A stretch of 62,692 nucleotides of DNA from Bifidobacterium breve. GTDB taxonomy: Bacteria > Actinomycetota > Actinomycetes > S36-B12. Made by a program: the position numbers and the translations under genes. Under the pieces are notes generated by a model that was not told the DNA's origin, did not search any database, and worked only from the letters and a program-made list of their open reading frames with translations. The stretch is taken from the NCBI GenBank assembly GCA_945900705.1, contig CAMDKJ010000001.1:1-62692 (forward strand). Direction: 5' to 3'. Of this stretch, positions 25,443 to 33,612 are shown in pieces (position 1 is the first letter of the stretch; each line of letters opens with the position of its first letter).

Positions 25443-27314
25443 GTGGTGACCCTCCGCGAAGATCTTCGAAATGTTGCCATTATTGCCCACGTCGATCACG
25501 GCAAAACCACTCTTGTTGACGCCATGCTGTGGCAATCGGGGGCCTTTCGCGAGAATCAGGACGTCAATGACCGAGTCATGGATTCCATGGATCTTGAGCG
25601 CGAAAAGGGCATCACGATCTTGGCGAAGAACACCTCGGTGCACTACACCGGCGCGGGAGCCCCGGAGGGTGGTGTCACCTTCAACATCATCGATACCCCC
25701 GGCCACGCCGACTTCGGCGGTGAGGTCGAGCGCGGCCTAGAGATGGTCGACGGCGTTGTGCTGCTCGTGGATGCATCTGAAGGCCCGCTGCCACAGACCC
25801 GCTTCGTGCTGCGCAAGGCCCTGCAGAAGAACCTGCCGGTTGTCCTGGTTATCAACAAAGTTGACCGCCCCGACGCACGCATCGGCGAGGTCGTTGATGA
25901 GACCTACGAGCTGTTCTTGGATTTAGACGCCACGGAGAAGCAAATTGACTTCCCGATTGTTTACACAAGTGCCAAGGCCGGCCGCGCATCACTGACGCGC
26001 ACCGCTGACGGTGGCATGCCCGAGGAAGAAAGCCTCGAACCGCTGTTCACGACATTACTCAAGACGGTACCGGCTCCCTCATATGACGAGGCCAAGCCTT
26101 TGCAAGCGCACGTCACCAACCTTGATGCCTCGCCTTACCTCGGTCGCCTTGCACTTTGTCGCGTGCACCAGGGCTACATAAAAAAGGGCCAGCAGGTGGC
26201 CTGGATGAAAGCCGATGGCACCGTCGAACGTGCCAAGGTAGTTGAACTACTCATCACCAAAGCCCTAACCCGGGTGCCCGCTGATAGTGCAGGCCCCGGT
26301 GACATCATCGCGGTTGCCGGCATCCCAGAGATCACCATCGGTGAGACCCTCGCTGATATCGATAATCCGGTAGCGCTTCCGGTGATCACCGTTGATGAGC
26401 CGTCCATCTCGATGACATTCGGCATCAACACTGCACCCCTTGCGGGCAAGAGCGGCAAGAAGCTCACCGCCAGCATGGTTAAGGCGCGGCTGGAGCAAGA
26501 GCTCGTCGGCAATGTGTCGATTCGAATGAACCAGACCGAGCGCCCCGACACCTGGGAGATCCAAGGCCGCGGTGAACTCCAGTTGGCGATCCTCGTTGAG
26601 ATGATGCGACGTGAGGACTTCGAGCTCACCGTCGGTAAGCCGCAGGTCGTTACGCGCATCATTGACGGCAAAATCAATGAGCCGATGGAGCGCCTGAGCG
26701 TCGACATCCCCGAGGACTACCTCGGCGTCGTGACCCAACTAATGGCGCTACGCAAAGGCCGCATGGAGCAGATGGTCAACCACGGCACCGGCTGGGTCCG
26801 CATGGACTACATCGTCCCGGCCCGTGGCCTGATCGGCTTTCGCACCGAGTTCCTCACTGAGACTCGCGGAACCGGCCTATTGCACCACGTCTTCGAGCGC
26901 TACGAGCCCTGGCATGGCGAGCTGCGCACCCGCCCGACCGGCTCACTCGTGGCCGATCGCACTGGTCCAACAACCGGCTTTGCGTTGGCGAACCTCCAAG
27001 ATCGCGGCACCATGTTCGTCGGTCCTGGCACCGAGGTATACGAAGGCATGATCGTCGGTGAGAATTCAAGGTCTGATGACATGGACGTCAACCCGACCAA
27101 GGAGAAAAAACTCACCAATATGCGCCAGTCCTCAGGCGATATCTTGGTGCCCCTCATCCCGCATAAGCAGCTTTCGCTAGAGCAGGCCCTCGAGTTCTGC
27201 CGTGAGGACGAATGCGTCGAGGTGACCCCGGCAACGGTACGGATCCGCAAGGTGCTGCTGATGGCCGCCGACCGTTCGAAAGCAGGGCGTAAGCCCAAAG
27301 CCCAATCCCAGTAG
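25443..27314 (+). CDS. typA: Translational GTPase TypA/BipA
   Basis: Ribosome-associated GTPase of the EF-G family, involved in subunit assembly and stress adaptation. The 623-residue protein has G1 AHVDHGKTTLVDAML, the switch region EREKGITI, G3 DTPGHADFGGEVER, and G4 VINKVDRPDAR. The TypA C-terminal domain is present (PARGLIGFRTEFLTETRGTG, ENSRSDDMDVNPTKEKKLTN). Start is GTG 25443 or, from promoter spacing, GTG 25446. It is monocistronic or leads into the oligopeptide transporter genes 130 bases on. Confidence 0.96.
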   Translation: MVTLREDLRNVAIIAHVDHGKTTLVDAMLWQSGAFRENQDVNDRVMDSMDLEREKGITILAKNTSVHYTGAGAPEGGVTFNIIDTPGHADFGGEVERGLEMVDGVVLLVDASEGPLPQTRFVLRKALQKNLPVVLVINKVDRPDARIGEVVDETYELFLDLDATEKQIDFPIVYTSAKAGRASLTRTADGGMPEEESLEPLFTTLLKTVPAPSYDEAKPLQAHVTNLDASPYLGRLALCRVHQGYIKKGQQVAWMKADGTVERAKVVELLITKALTRVPADSAGPGDIIAVAGIPEITIGETLADIDNPVALPVITVDEPSISMTFGINTAPLAGKSGKKLTASMVKARLEQELVGNVSIRMNQTERPDTWEIQGRGELQLAILVEMMRREDFELTVGKPQVVTRIIDGKINEPMERLSVDIPEDYLGVVTQLMALRKGRMEQMVNHGTGWVRMDYIVPARGLIGFRTEFLTETRGTGLLHHVFERYEPWHGELRTRPTGSLVADRTGPTTGFALANLQDRGTMFVGPGTEVYEGMIVGENSRSDDMDVNPTKEKKLTNMRQSSGDILVPLIPHKQLSLEQALEFCREDECVEVTPATVRIRKVLLMAADRSKAGRKPKAQSQ

Positions 27315-27377
27315 TTCGCTCTTTGGCACAACTAGGTCACAATCTCACCCTTTTGTCCGGTACGGGCTTGCCGGGTT

Positions 27378-27393
27378 GTTACTGAGGAGTAAC
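27378..27393. promoter_or_regulatory. Palindrome GTTACT-GAGG-AGTAAC upstream of the oligopeptide transporter
   Basis: A perfect 6+6 inverted repeat with a four-base centre lies about 50 bases before the first transporter gene, a plausible operator position. The regulator is not known. Confidence 0.4.
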
Positions 27394-27444
27394 ATCGAGG
27401 GATGTATTTAGCTCGGTCGATGGGCTTAAAAAAAGGGGGGTGGG

Positions 27445-28431
27445 TTGACGAAAAAGCTAGCGGTTACCGACACCCCTGCGGCCTTAGCCGACGTTGAATT
27501 TGCCAGCCGATCCCTTAGACAAATTGTTTGGACGCGCCTGCGCCGCGACAAATTGGCAATGGTCTGTCTCATAATTTTAATGGGTCTATATCTGACCGCG
27601 ATTTTCGCGCCCGTTATCTGTGGATTATTGGGCGTTGACCCATACTCATTCGACAAAGAATCAATCAGTGATAGCGGCGGCGGCCCGGTCGGCACCTGGG
27701 GCGGTATCAGCACCGAACACCCGCTCGGAGTTGAGTGGGGTACCGGGCGCGATATTTTCGCGCAATTGCTTTACGGCCTCCGAATCTCGCTACTGATTGC
27801 AACCACCGCGACCATTCTCACCGTCTTTTTCGGAACGGTATTAGGAATTATCTCCGGTTACGCCGGCGGCAAGACCGATGCCGTGATCGGGCGCACCATG
27901 GATCTCATTCTTGCCTTCCCGTTCCTGCTCATCATCTTGGCAATGTCGGGAGTGTTGACCCAGCGTCTTACTGATCTTGGGGTGCCAGACGGTAATCCTT
28001 CACGCATCTTGTATCTAATAATCGTATTAAGTATTTTTGGTTGGCCTTATTTGGCGCGCATTGTTCGTGGCCAAGTTTTGAGTGTGCGGGAACGTGAGTT
28101 CGTTGAAGCCTCAATCGCGATGGGGGCTAGCCGGTATCGCATCTTATTTAAGGAAATCCTGCCAAATCTCTGGGCACCTATTCTCGTCTATGCAACTTTG
28201 ACACTGCCAACATATGTTGGCACCGAGGCGGCGCTGTCATTCCTTGGAGTCGGGGTGCTGCCGCCGGACACTTCATTCGGTGGCATGTTGGGTAATTCGG
28301 TCAGCTACTTCAGCGTGGTTCCGTCCTATTTATTTATTCCAGGCACCGTCCTGGTGATTCTTGTTGTCACGTTTAACCTCGTCGGGGACGCTGTCCGCGA
28401 CGCCCTAGATCCCCGCGCCGGACGGGTGTGA
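27445..28431 (+). CDS. oppC: Oligopeptide ABC transporter permease OppC/DppC
   Basis: A 328-residue permease. It has the N-terminal helix of the OppC class, then GRDIFAQLLYGLRISL, DLILAFPFLLIILA, the EAA loop EASIAMGASRYRILFKEILP, and the C-terminal DALDPRAGRV, which is characteristic of OppC. TTG 27445 lies four bases behind an A7G6 run (27428-27440) that acts as an unusually G-rich ribosome binding site. It is the first gene of the operon, ahead of the binding protein, which is not the usual A-B-C-D-F order. Confidence 0.9.
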   Translation: MTKKLAVTDTPAALADVEFASRSLRQIVWTRLRRDKLAMVCLIILMGLYLTAIFAPVICGLLGVDPYSFDKESISDSGGGPVGTWGGISTEHPLGVEWGTGRDIFAQLLYGLRISLLIATTATILTVFFGTVLGIISGYAGGKTDAVIGRTMDLILAFPFLLIILAMSGVLTQRLTDLGVPDGNPSRILYLIIVLSIFGWPYLARIVRGQVLSVREREFVEASIAMGASRYRILFKEILPNLWAPILVYATLTLPTYVGTEAALSFLGVGVLPPDTSFGGMLGNSVSYFSVVPSYLFIPGTVLVILVVTFNLVGDAVRDALDPRAGRV

Positions 28432-28507
28432 GCCAAATGCCCACGCTTTCGGTACCGAAGAAGATCGGTAACCTGGCTGCAATCAGGCCACGGGGACGCG
28501 ATGTCGT

Positions 28508-28527
28508 GGACCAAGGCAACTTGGTCC
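28508..28527 (+). promoter_or_regulatory. Small hairpin before the oppA ribosome binding site
   Basis: GGACCAA (28508-28514) and TTGGTCC (28521-28527) pair perfectly around a six-base loop. The hairpin ends nine bases before GGGAGG, so it could affect oppA mRNA stability or initiation. Confidence 0.45.
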
Positions 28528-28545
28528 GATTTATTGGGAGGAAAC

Positions 28546-30291
28546 ATGGGCAAGGCTAATAAGGGCCTGCGCTTAGCGGCGGTAGGCGCAGTTGCTGCAC
28601 TTGCACTCGCCGCTTGCGGCGGGGGCAGTAGTTCGAGTGGATCAGGTGGTGGAGAGCCGACAAAGGGCGGCACCCTTTACTACCTGACAAATGCCGAGCA
28701 GTTCGATCAAATCGATCCGCAACGCATCTACACGGGTGAGGATCTGGCCTTCTTCAATGGCACGATTTACCGCACCCTGACCGCTTACAAGTTCTCAGCC
28801 GATCCCACAGAAGGCACATCGATAGTGGGTGATCTTGCAACTGACACCGGCACTGTGACCAATGGTGGTAAGACTTGGGCGTTCACCATTCGCGATGGCG
28901 CTACCTTCCAAGATGGCTCACCCGTTACTTGCGCTGACGTTGCCTACGGCACCTCACGTACGTTCGCAACCGATGTCATCACCGGCGGCCCGACTTATGC
29001 CATCTCAATGCTTGACATCCCAACCTTGGAAGATGGTTCATCGGCGTATAAGGGCCCTTACACCGGCGAAGGTCAGGAGCTATTCGATAAGGCGGTTACT
29101 TGCTCGGCCGATGGCAAAACCATCACGTTTAATCTCAGTCGCCCGGTCCCGGACTTCAACTACGCGGTGACCCTGACCGCCTTCGCGCCAGTGCCCAAGG
29201 CATCGGATACCGGTGAAAAGTACGGCGATGCGCCAGTTTCATCGGGCCCGTACAAGATCGAGTCGAATAAGAACGGTAAGGGCGGCAAGATGGTGCTGGT
29301 CCGCAACGATAAGTGGGATCCAGCCAGCGATGACTACCGCAAGGCTTACCCAGATACTTGGGAAGTTGACTACGGCCTTGATGTAAAGGTAATTGACCAA
29401 CGCCTAATCACCAGTTCCGGCAATGACGCCACGGCACTCGCCAATGGCGTTGAGCCAGAGCAACTGGGTGTTATTTACAAGAGCCCCACCGAGGTCAATC
29501 CGGAGTTCGCGGGCCGGGCGATCAGTGAACTCGATCCATATGTTCGCTACCTAGCGATCAACGTTCAAAAGGTGCCGAACCTTAAGATCCGCCAGGCAAT
29601 TGCGGTGGCCCTTGATCGTGACGCGCTGCGGAAGAACGCTGGTGGCGATTTCGCCGGTGACTACGCGGATGGCGTCATCAAGCCGAACATGGGTGTTGAC
29701 TACGCGCCATCTGGCATGTGGGAAACCTTACTCGGCGAGAAGATTGCAGACGGAGGTAATCCGGAGCTGGCGAAGAAGTTGATCGCTGCATCGGGTGAAG
29801 CTGCGCCGACGATCACCTTCGATTACCCGCAGTCTCCAACCGCTGATAAAGCGGCGGCAATTGTGGTGGACTCACTCGGCAAGGCGGGCATCACCGCCAA
29901 GCCGAACCCGATTGAGCCAGGTCAGTACTACGGCGTGGTCTTCGATCCGGAGAAGGCGCATGAATTGATCAACGCAGGTTGGGGCCCTGACTGGCCGAAC
30001 GCATCGACCATCATCCCTGAGCTGTTCACGCCAACGGGTGGGTTCAACCTTTCGCAGTACGACAACGCGGAGTTCAACGCCGCTGTCGAGGCCGCAAAGA
30101 TTGAGCCTGACCGCGCAAAGCAGGCCAAGATGTGGCAGGACCTCAACACCAAGGCCATGGCCGACGTCGTTGTGATCCCGACCCGCTTTGGTCGCGAGCA
30201 GCGTGTTGTTGGTAAGCAGATTGGCCCCGTGTACTTGTGGCCCGCCTATGGCTCCTGGCCGTATGGCGAGATGTACGCGGTACAGCAGTAG
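28546..30291 (+). CDS. oppA: Oligopeptide ABC transporter solute-binding lipoprotein OppA
   Basis: A 581-residue SBP_bac_5 family protein on the outer face of the membrane. The signal peptide ends with lipobox LAAC (Cys24), followed by a Gly/Ser linker. KGGTLYYLTNAEQ, TWAFTIRDGATFQDGSPVT and SSGPYKIESN are typical peptide-binding text. ATG 28546 has GGGAGG five bases upstream; the longer frame from 28501 is not needed. It is followed by a perfect 16-bp hairpin. Peptides are the likely ligand, but nickel or sugars cannot be excluded from sequence. Confidence 0.92.
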   Translation: MGKANKGLRLAAVGAVAALALAACGGGSSSSGSGGGEPTKGGTLYYLTNAEQFDQIDPQRIYTGEDLAFFNGTIYRTLTAYKFSADPTEGTSIVGDLATDTGTVTNGGKTWAFTIRDGATFQDGSPVTCADVAYGTSRTFATDVITGGPTYAISMLDIPTLEDGSSAYKGPYTGEGQELFDKAVTCSADGKTITFNLSRPVPDFNYAVTLTAFAPVPKASDTGEKYGDAPVSSGPYKIESNKNGKGGKMVLVRNDKWDPASDDYRKAYPDTWEVDYGLDVKVIDQRLITSSGNDATALANGVEPEQLGVIYKSPTEVNPEFAGRAISELDPYVRYLAINVQKVPNLKIRQAIAVALDRDALRKNAGGDFAGDYADGVIKPNMGVDYAPSGMWETLLGEKIADGGNPELAKKLIAASGEAAPTITFDYPQSPTADKAAAIVVDSLGKAGITAKPNPIEPGQYYGVVFDPEKAHELINAGWGPDWPNASTIIPELFTPTGGFNLSQYDNAEFNAAVEAAKIEPDRAKQAKMWQDLNTKAMADVVVIPTRFGREQRVVGKQIGPVYLWPAYGSWPYGEMYAVQQ

Positions 30292-30295
30292 TTAA

Positions 30296-30330
30296 ATTGG
30301 AGGGCGGGTGCTCAGCACCCGCCCTCCAAT
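30296..30330 (+). terminator. Perfect 16-bp hairpin behind oppA
   Basis: ATTGGAGGGCGGGTGC (30296-30311) and its exact complement (30315-30330) flank a three-base loop. A T run follows only about 15 bases later. It lies four bases past the oppA stop, inside the operon, and may stabilise or partly end the oppA transcript. Confidence 0.75.
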
Positions 30331-30395
30331 ACTGTCCTTGTTAATTTTTTCGTCTCTCGCGTAAGCAGCCACCGAACCGATAGGAATTCAAGTTA

Positions 30396-31388
30396 ATGAG
30401 TGCGTATGTAGTACGACGAGTGATCAGCATGATCATTTTGTTGCTGCTGCTCACCCTCGTAGTTTTCATACTTTTCAGCTTGCTCCCTACCGACCCAGCT
30501 CGCCTAACCTGCGGCAAAGGCTGCACCCCAGAAGTTCTGATAGCCAATAGGCACCGGCTCGGGCTCGATTTGCCGGTCGTACAGCAGTATTGGGAATTCA
30601 TGAAGGGCCTATTCGTCGGTCGGATTTACGCTGTAGATTCACCGAGCCCGGTGGTTTGTAACGCCCCGTGCCTGGGCTACTCCTTCAAGCGGGGTGAGGA
30701 AGTCCTCGTTCTAATCAAAGATCGTTTGCCGGCAACAATTTGGTTGGCTCTCGGGGCCTTCATTTTGTGGTTGGCGGCAGGTATTTCGTTTGGAATTTAC
30801 GCTGCGCTGCGCCGTGGTAGGTGGCAGGACAAAACCGTTATGGGTATTTCGCTGGCGGGGTATTCGCTGCCGTCATTCTTCTTGGGATTGATGGCTATAT
30901 TTTTCATCATAATTCGGCTCCAACTATTGCCCTATCCGTCTTATGTGTCACCTTTTGAAAATCCAATACAGTTTTTTCAGACGATGCTGTTGCCGTGGAT
31001 TGTGCTCGCCATTCTTTATGCAGCTTTCTACATGCGATTAACTCGAAATCAAATGCTAGAAGTGTTAGGTGAGGATTACATTCGCACCGCGCGGGCCAAG
31101 GGCCTGCCTGAGCGTATTGTCATTAGAAAGCATGCCTTGCGCGCCGGACTAACGCCAATTGTCACCGCGGCGGGCCTTGATCTGGCTGGCTTGCTTGGTG
31201 GTGCGATCATCACCGAAAGTATTTTCAGTTTGCCGGGCCTTGGGTCACTCGCGGTCAACTCGGTCAATGATGCTGATTTGCCGGTGATTGTTGGCATCAC
31301 CTTGGTTACGGCAACCTTCATTATTGTCGCCAATCTCATCGTTGATTTACTTTATGCGGTAATCGACCCTAGGGTCAGGTTGGTGTGA
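30396..31388 (+). CDS. oppB: Oligopeptide ABC transporter permease OppB/DppB
   Basis: A 330-residue permease. MSAYVVRRVISMIILLLLLT opens the first helix as in OppB. GYSLPSFFLGLMAIFFII, the EAA loop YIRTARAKGLPERIVIRKHA and the C-terminal YAVIDPRVRLV are present. ATG 30396 follows AGGA. Its stop overlaps the oppD ATG by one base (TGATG). Confidence 0.92.
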   Translation: MSAYVVRRVISMIILLLLLTLVVFILFSLLPTDPARLTCGKGCTPEVLIANRHRLGLDLPVVQQYWEFMKGLFVGRIYAVDSPSPVVCNAPCLGYSFKRGEEVLVLIKDRLPATIWLALGAFILWLAAGISFGIYAALRRGRWQDKTVMGISLAGYSLPSFFLGLMAIFFIIIRLQLLPYPSYVSPFENPIQFFQTMLLPWIVLAILYAAFYMRLTRNQMLEVLGEDYIRTARAKGLPERIVIRKHALRAGLTPIVTAAGLDLAGLLGGAIITESIFSLPGLGSLAVNSVNDADLPVIVGITLVTATFIIVANLIVDLLYAVIDPRVRLV

Positions 31389-32443
31389 TGGCCGATACCG
31401 CGAATTCGCAGCGACCCTTCTTAGAGGTCTCGAATCTTTCGGTGCAGTTCCCGACCGAGGACGGCATTGTGCGAGCCGTTGATGGCGTCAGTTTCACGAT
31501 TGAACGCGGTAAAACACTGGCCATCGTGGGGGAGTCTGGTTCAGGCAAAAGTGTTACGGCGCAAGCGGTAATGGGCCTTATCAACAAACGTAATGCCGAT
31601 GTCAGTGGCGAAGTGATTTTTGACGGTGAAGACCTCGTCGCGATGTCAGATGAAGGGTTGCGCAAGTTGCGCGGCAACAAGATGGCGATGATTTTCCAAG
31701 ACCCAATGTCTAGCCTTCATCCGTTTTATCGAATTGGCGATCAATTGACCGAAGCGGTCAACGCCCATGAAAAGGTATCGAAGGCGAGTGCACGTGATCG
31801 CGCCATTGAGATGCTGCATAAGGTTGGCATCCCAGCTCCGGCTAAGCGCTTTGACGACTACCCCCATCAGTTTTCGGGCGGGATGCGCCAGCGGGTGATG
31901 ATAGCCATGGCGTTAATCAACTCTCCAGCGCTGCTTATCGCCGACGAACCAACAACTGCGCTGGATGTCACGGTGCAGGCGCAGATAATCGAGCTGATTT
32001 CCCAGCTGCAGCGTGAGTTCGACACCGCGGTCATTCTCATCACTCACGATCTGGGAATCGTCGCCGATGTGGCTGACGAAGTAGCTGTGATGTATGGGGC
32101 ACGCGTAGTCGAGTCTGGAAATGTCGACGATATTTTCTATCACCCGCAGATGCCATATACGCTCGGACTGCTGGCCTCGATACCACGTTTGAATCAGGTG
32201 CATAGTGATCGCCTTGACCCGATCCCTGGCAACCCGCCATCGCCCCTTCGATTACCCGCCGGGTGCGTTTTTAATCCACGGTGTGTGTACCAGGATCGGG
32301 TAACCGGCGAGTTGTGCCAAACCCAGCGGCCGATACTTGAAGATGTTGGGGCTGGGCACCAAGTGCGGTGCCATCTGCCAGCAACCGAACGGCAGGCGGT
32401 GGCCGAAGTGGTCCTTAGTGCGCTTGGGAGGTCAGGTGCATGA
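31388..32443 (+). CDS. oppD: Oligopeptide ABC transporter ATP-binding protein OppD
   Basis: A 351-residue ATPase. Walker A GESGSGKSV, signature FSGGMRQRVMIAMAL, Walker B LLIADEPTTALDVTVQ and switch His ITHDLGIVADV are complete. The C-terminal extension with PGNPPSPLRLPAGC and paired Cys residues (CVFNPRCVY...CQTQRP) is the OppD/F Fe-S-like or structural region. Start ATG 31388 overlaps the oppB stop, and the stop overlaps the oppF start by four bases. Confidence 0.93.
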   Translation: MADTANSQRPFLEVSNLSVQFPTEDGIVRAVDGVSFTIERGKTLAIVGESGSGKSVTAQAVMGLINKRNADVSGEVIFDGEDLVAMSDEGLRKLRGNKMAMIFQDPMSSLHPFYRIGDQLTEAVNAHEKVSKASARDRAIEMLHKVGIPAPAKRFDDYPHQFSGGMRQRVMIAMALINSPALLIADEPTTALDVTVQAQIIELISQLQREFDTAVILITHDLGIVADVADEVAVMYGARVVESGNVDDIFYHPQMPYTLGLLASIPRLNQVHSDRLDPIPGNPPSPLRLPAGCVFNPRCVYQDRVTGELCQTQRPILEDVGAGHQVRCHLPATERQAVAEVVLSALGRSGA

Positions 32444-33612
32444 GTGAGCTAACTGAGCCGGCCCTGTCTGGGGAGCCAGCTTTGCGGGTAACCGATTTGC
32501 GAACCTACTTCCCGGTGCGCTCCAAAGGCCTATTTCCCAAGACAGTCGGCCAGGTGAAGGCGGTTGACGGGGTTAGTTTCTCGGTTAACCCCGGCCAGAC
32601 TTTGGGTTTGGTTGGCGAGAGCGGGTGCGGTAAATCTACGACCGGGCGCAGTGTCTTGCGTTTGGTCGAACCTACAAATGGGCGCATTGAGTTTGATGGC
32701 GTCGATGTTACGGAAATGTCTAGCAAAGAAATGGTGCCAATTCGCCGTAAGGCTGCGATGATTTTTCAAGATCCTTACAACGCACTGAATCCACGGCAGA
32801 CAGTTGGTGCCATCATTGGGGCACCATTCGCGGTACAGGGCGTCAAGCCGCCCGGTGGAGTTCGAAAAGCCGTCCAAGAATTGATGGAGCGAGTCGGGCT
32901 GAACCCTGAGCATTACAACAGGTATCCGGCAGAATTTTCCGGCGGCCAGCGGCAGCGCATTGGTATTGCTCGAGCAGTAGCGCTGAAGCCTAAGTTCATC
33001 GTTTGCGATGAGCCAGTATCCGCCCTCGATGTATCGATTCAAGCACAGGTAATCAACTTGCTTCGAGACTTACAAGAAGAATTTGGACTCGCCTACCTAT
33101 TTATTGCTCACGATTTAGCGGTGGTTCGCCAAATCGCACATCAGGTTGCCGTTATGTATTTAGGGCAAGTCATGGAACTAGCAACACGTGAAGAGCTTTA
33201 CTCGAGGCCACTGCACCCGTACACCCACGCCCTGCTTTCAGCTATTCCGATCCCAGACCCACGCGCCCAAAAGCAGCGTGAGCACATCATGTTGTCGGGT
33301 GACTTACCAAGTCCGGCAGCACCGCCCTCCGGATGTGTATTTCACACCCGTTGTTTTCAGGCCCAAGATATTTGCGGGTTAGAAAAGCCCGAACTTACAG
33401 AGTTTGAGCCGGGCCATAAAGTGGCGTGCCATTTCCCGATCGTGGAGTTCTTGGGCACCGCACCGATTACGGGGCCAGACCCGGGTCTAACGAAACAAAC
33501 TGGCGAGGCAGGTGAAGATCACGGGTCGAATGATTTGATCCGCGAAATCGGCACCGACTACGGGGCGGCCCCAAATACCCCGATTGATCCGGGTCCAGCC
33601 ATTTGGAGATGA
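32440..33612 (+). CDS. oppF: Oligopeptide ABC transporter ATP-binding protein OppF
   Basis: A 390-residue ATPase. Walker A GESGCGKSTTGR, signature FSGGQRQRIGIARAV, Walker B FIVCDEPVSALDVSIQ and the C-terminal PSPAAPPSGCVFHTRC motif mark it as OppF. The start overlaps the oppD stop (ATGA). The last 50 or so residues (after the Cys-containing region) are not conserved in the family. The final 55 bases overlap the 3' end of the convergent S9 peptidase gene. Confidence 0.92.
   Translation: MSELTEPALSGEPALRVTDLRTYFPVRSKGLFPKTVGQVKAVDGVSFSVNPGQTLGLVGESGCGKSTTGRSVLRLVEPTNGRIEFDGVDVTEMSSKEMVPIRRKAAMIFQDPYNALNPRQTVGAIIGAPFAVQGVKPPGGVRKAVQELMERVGLNPEHYNRYPAEFSGGQRQRIGIARAVALKPKFIVCDEPVSALDVSIQAQVINLLRDLQEEFGLAYLFIAHDLAVVRQIAHQVAVMYLGQVMELATREELYSRPLHPYTHALLSAIPIPDPRAQKQREHIMLSGDLPSPAAPPSGCVFHTRCFQAQDICGLEKPELTEFEPGHKVACHFPIVEFLGTAPITGPDPGLTKQTGEAGEDHGSNDLIREIGTDYGAAPNTPIDPGPAIWR

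Noticed and set aside
25344..25706. Minus-strand ORF opposite the typA start
   Set aside because: It is a shadow of typA and of the inverted repeat, and the region is fully explained by typA.
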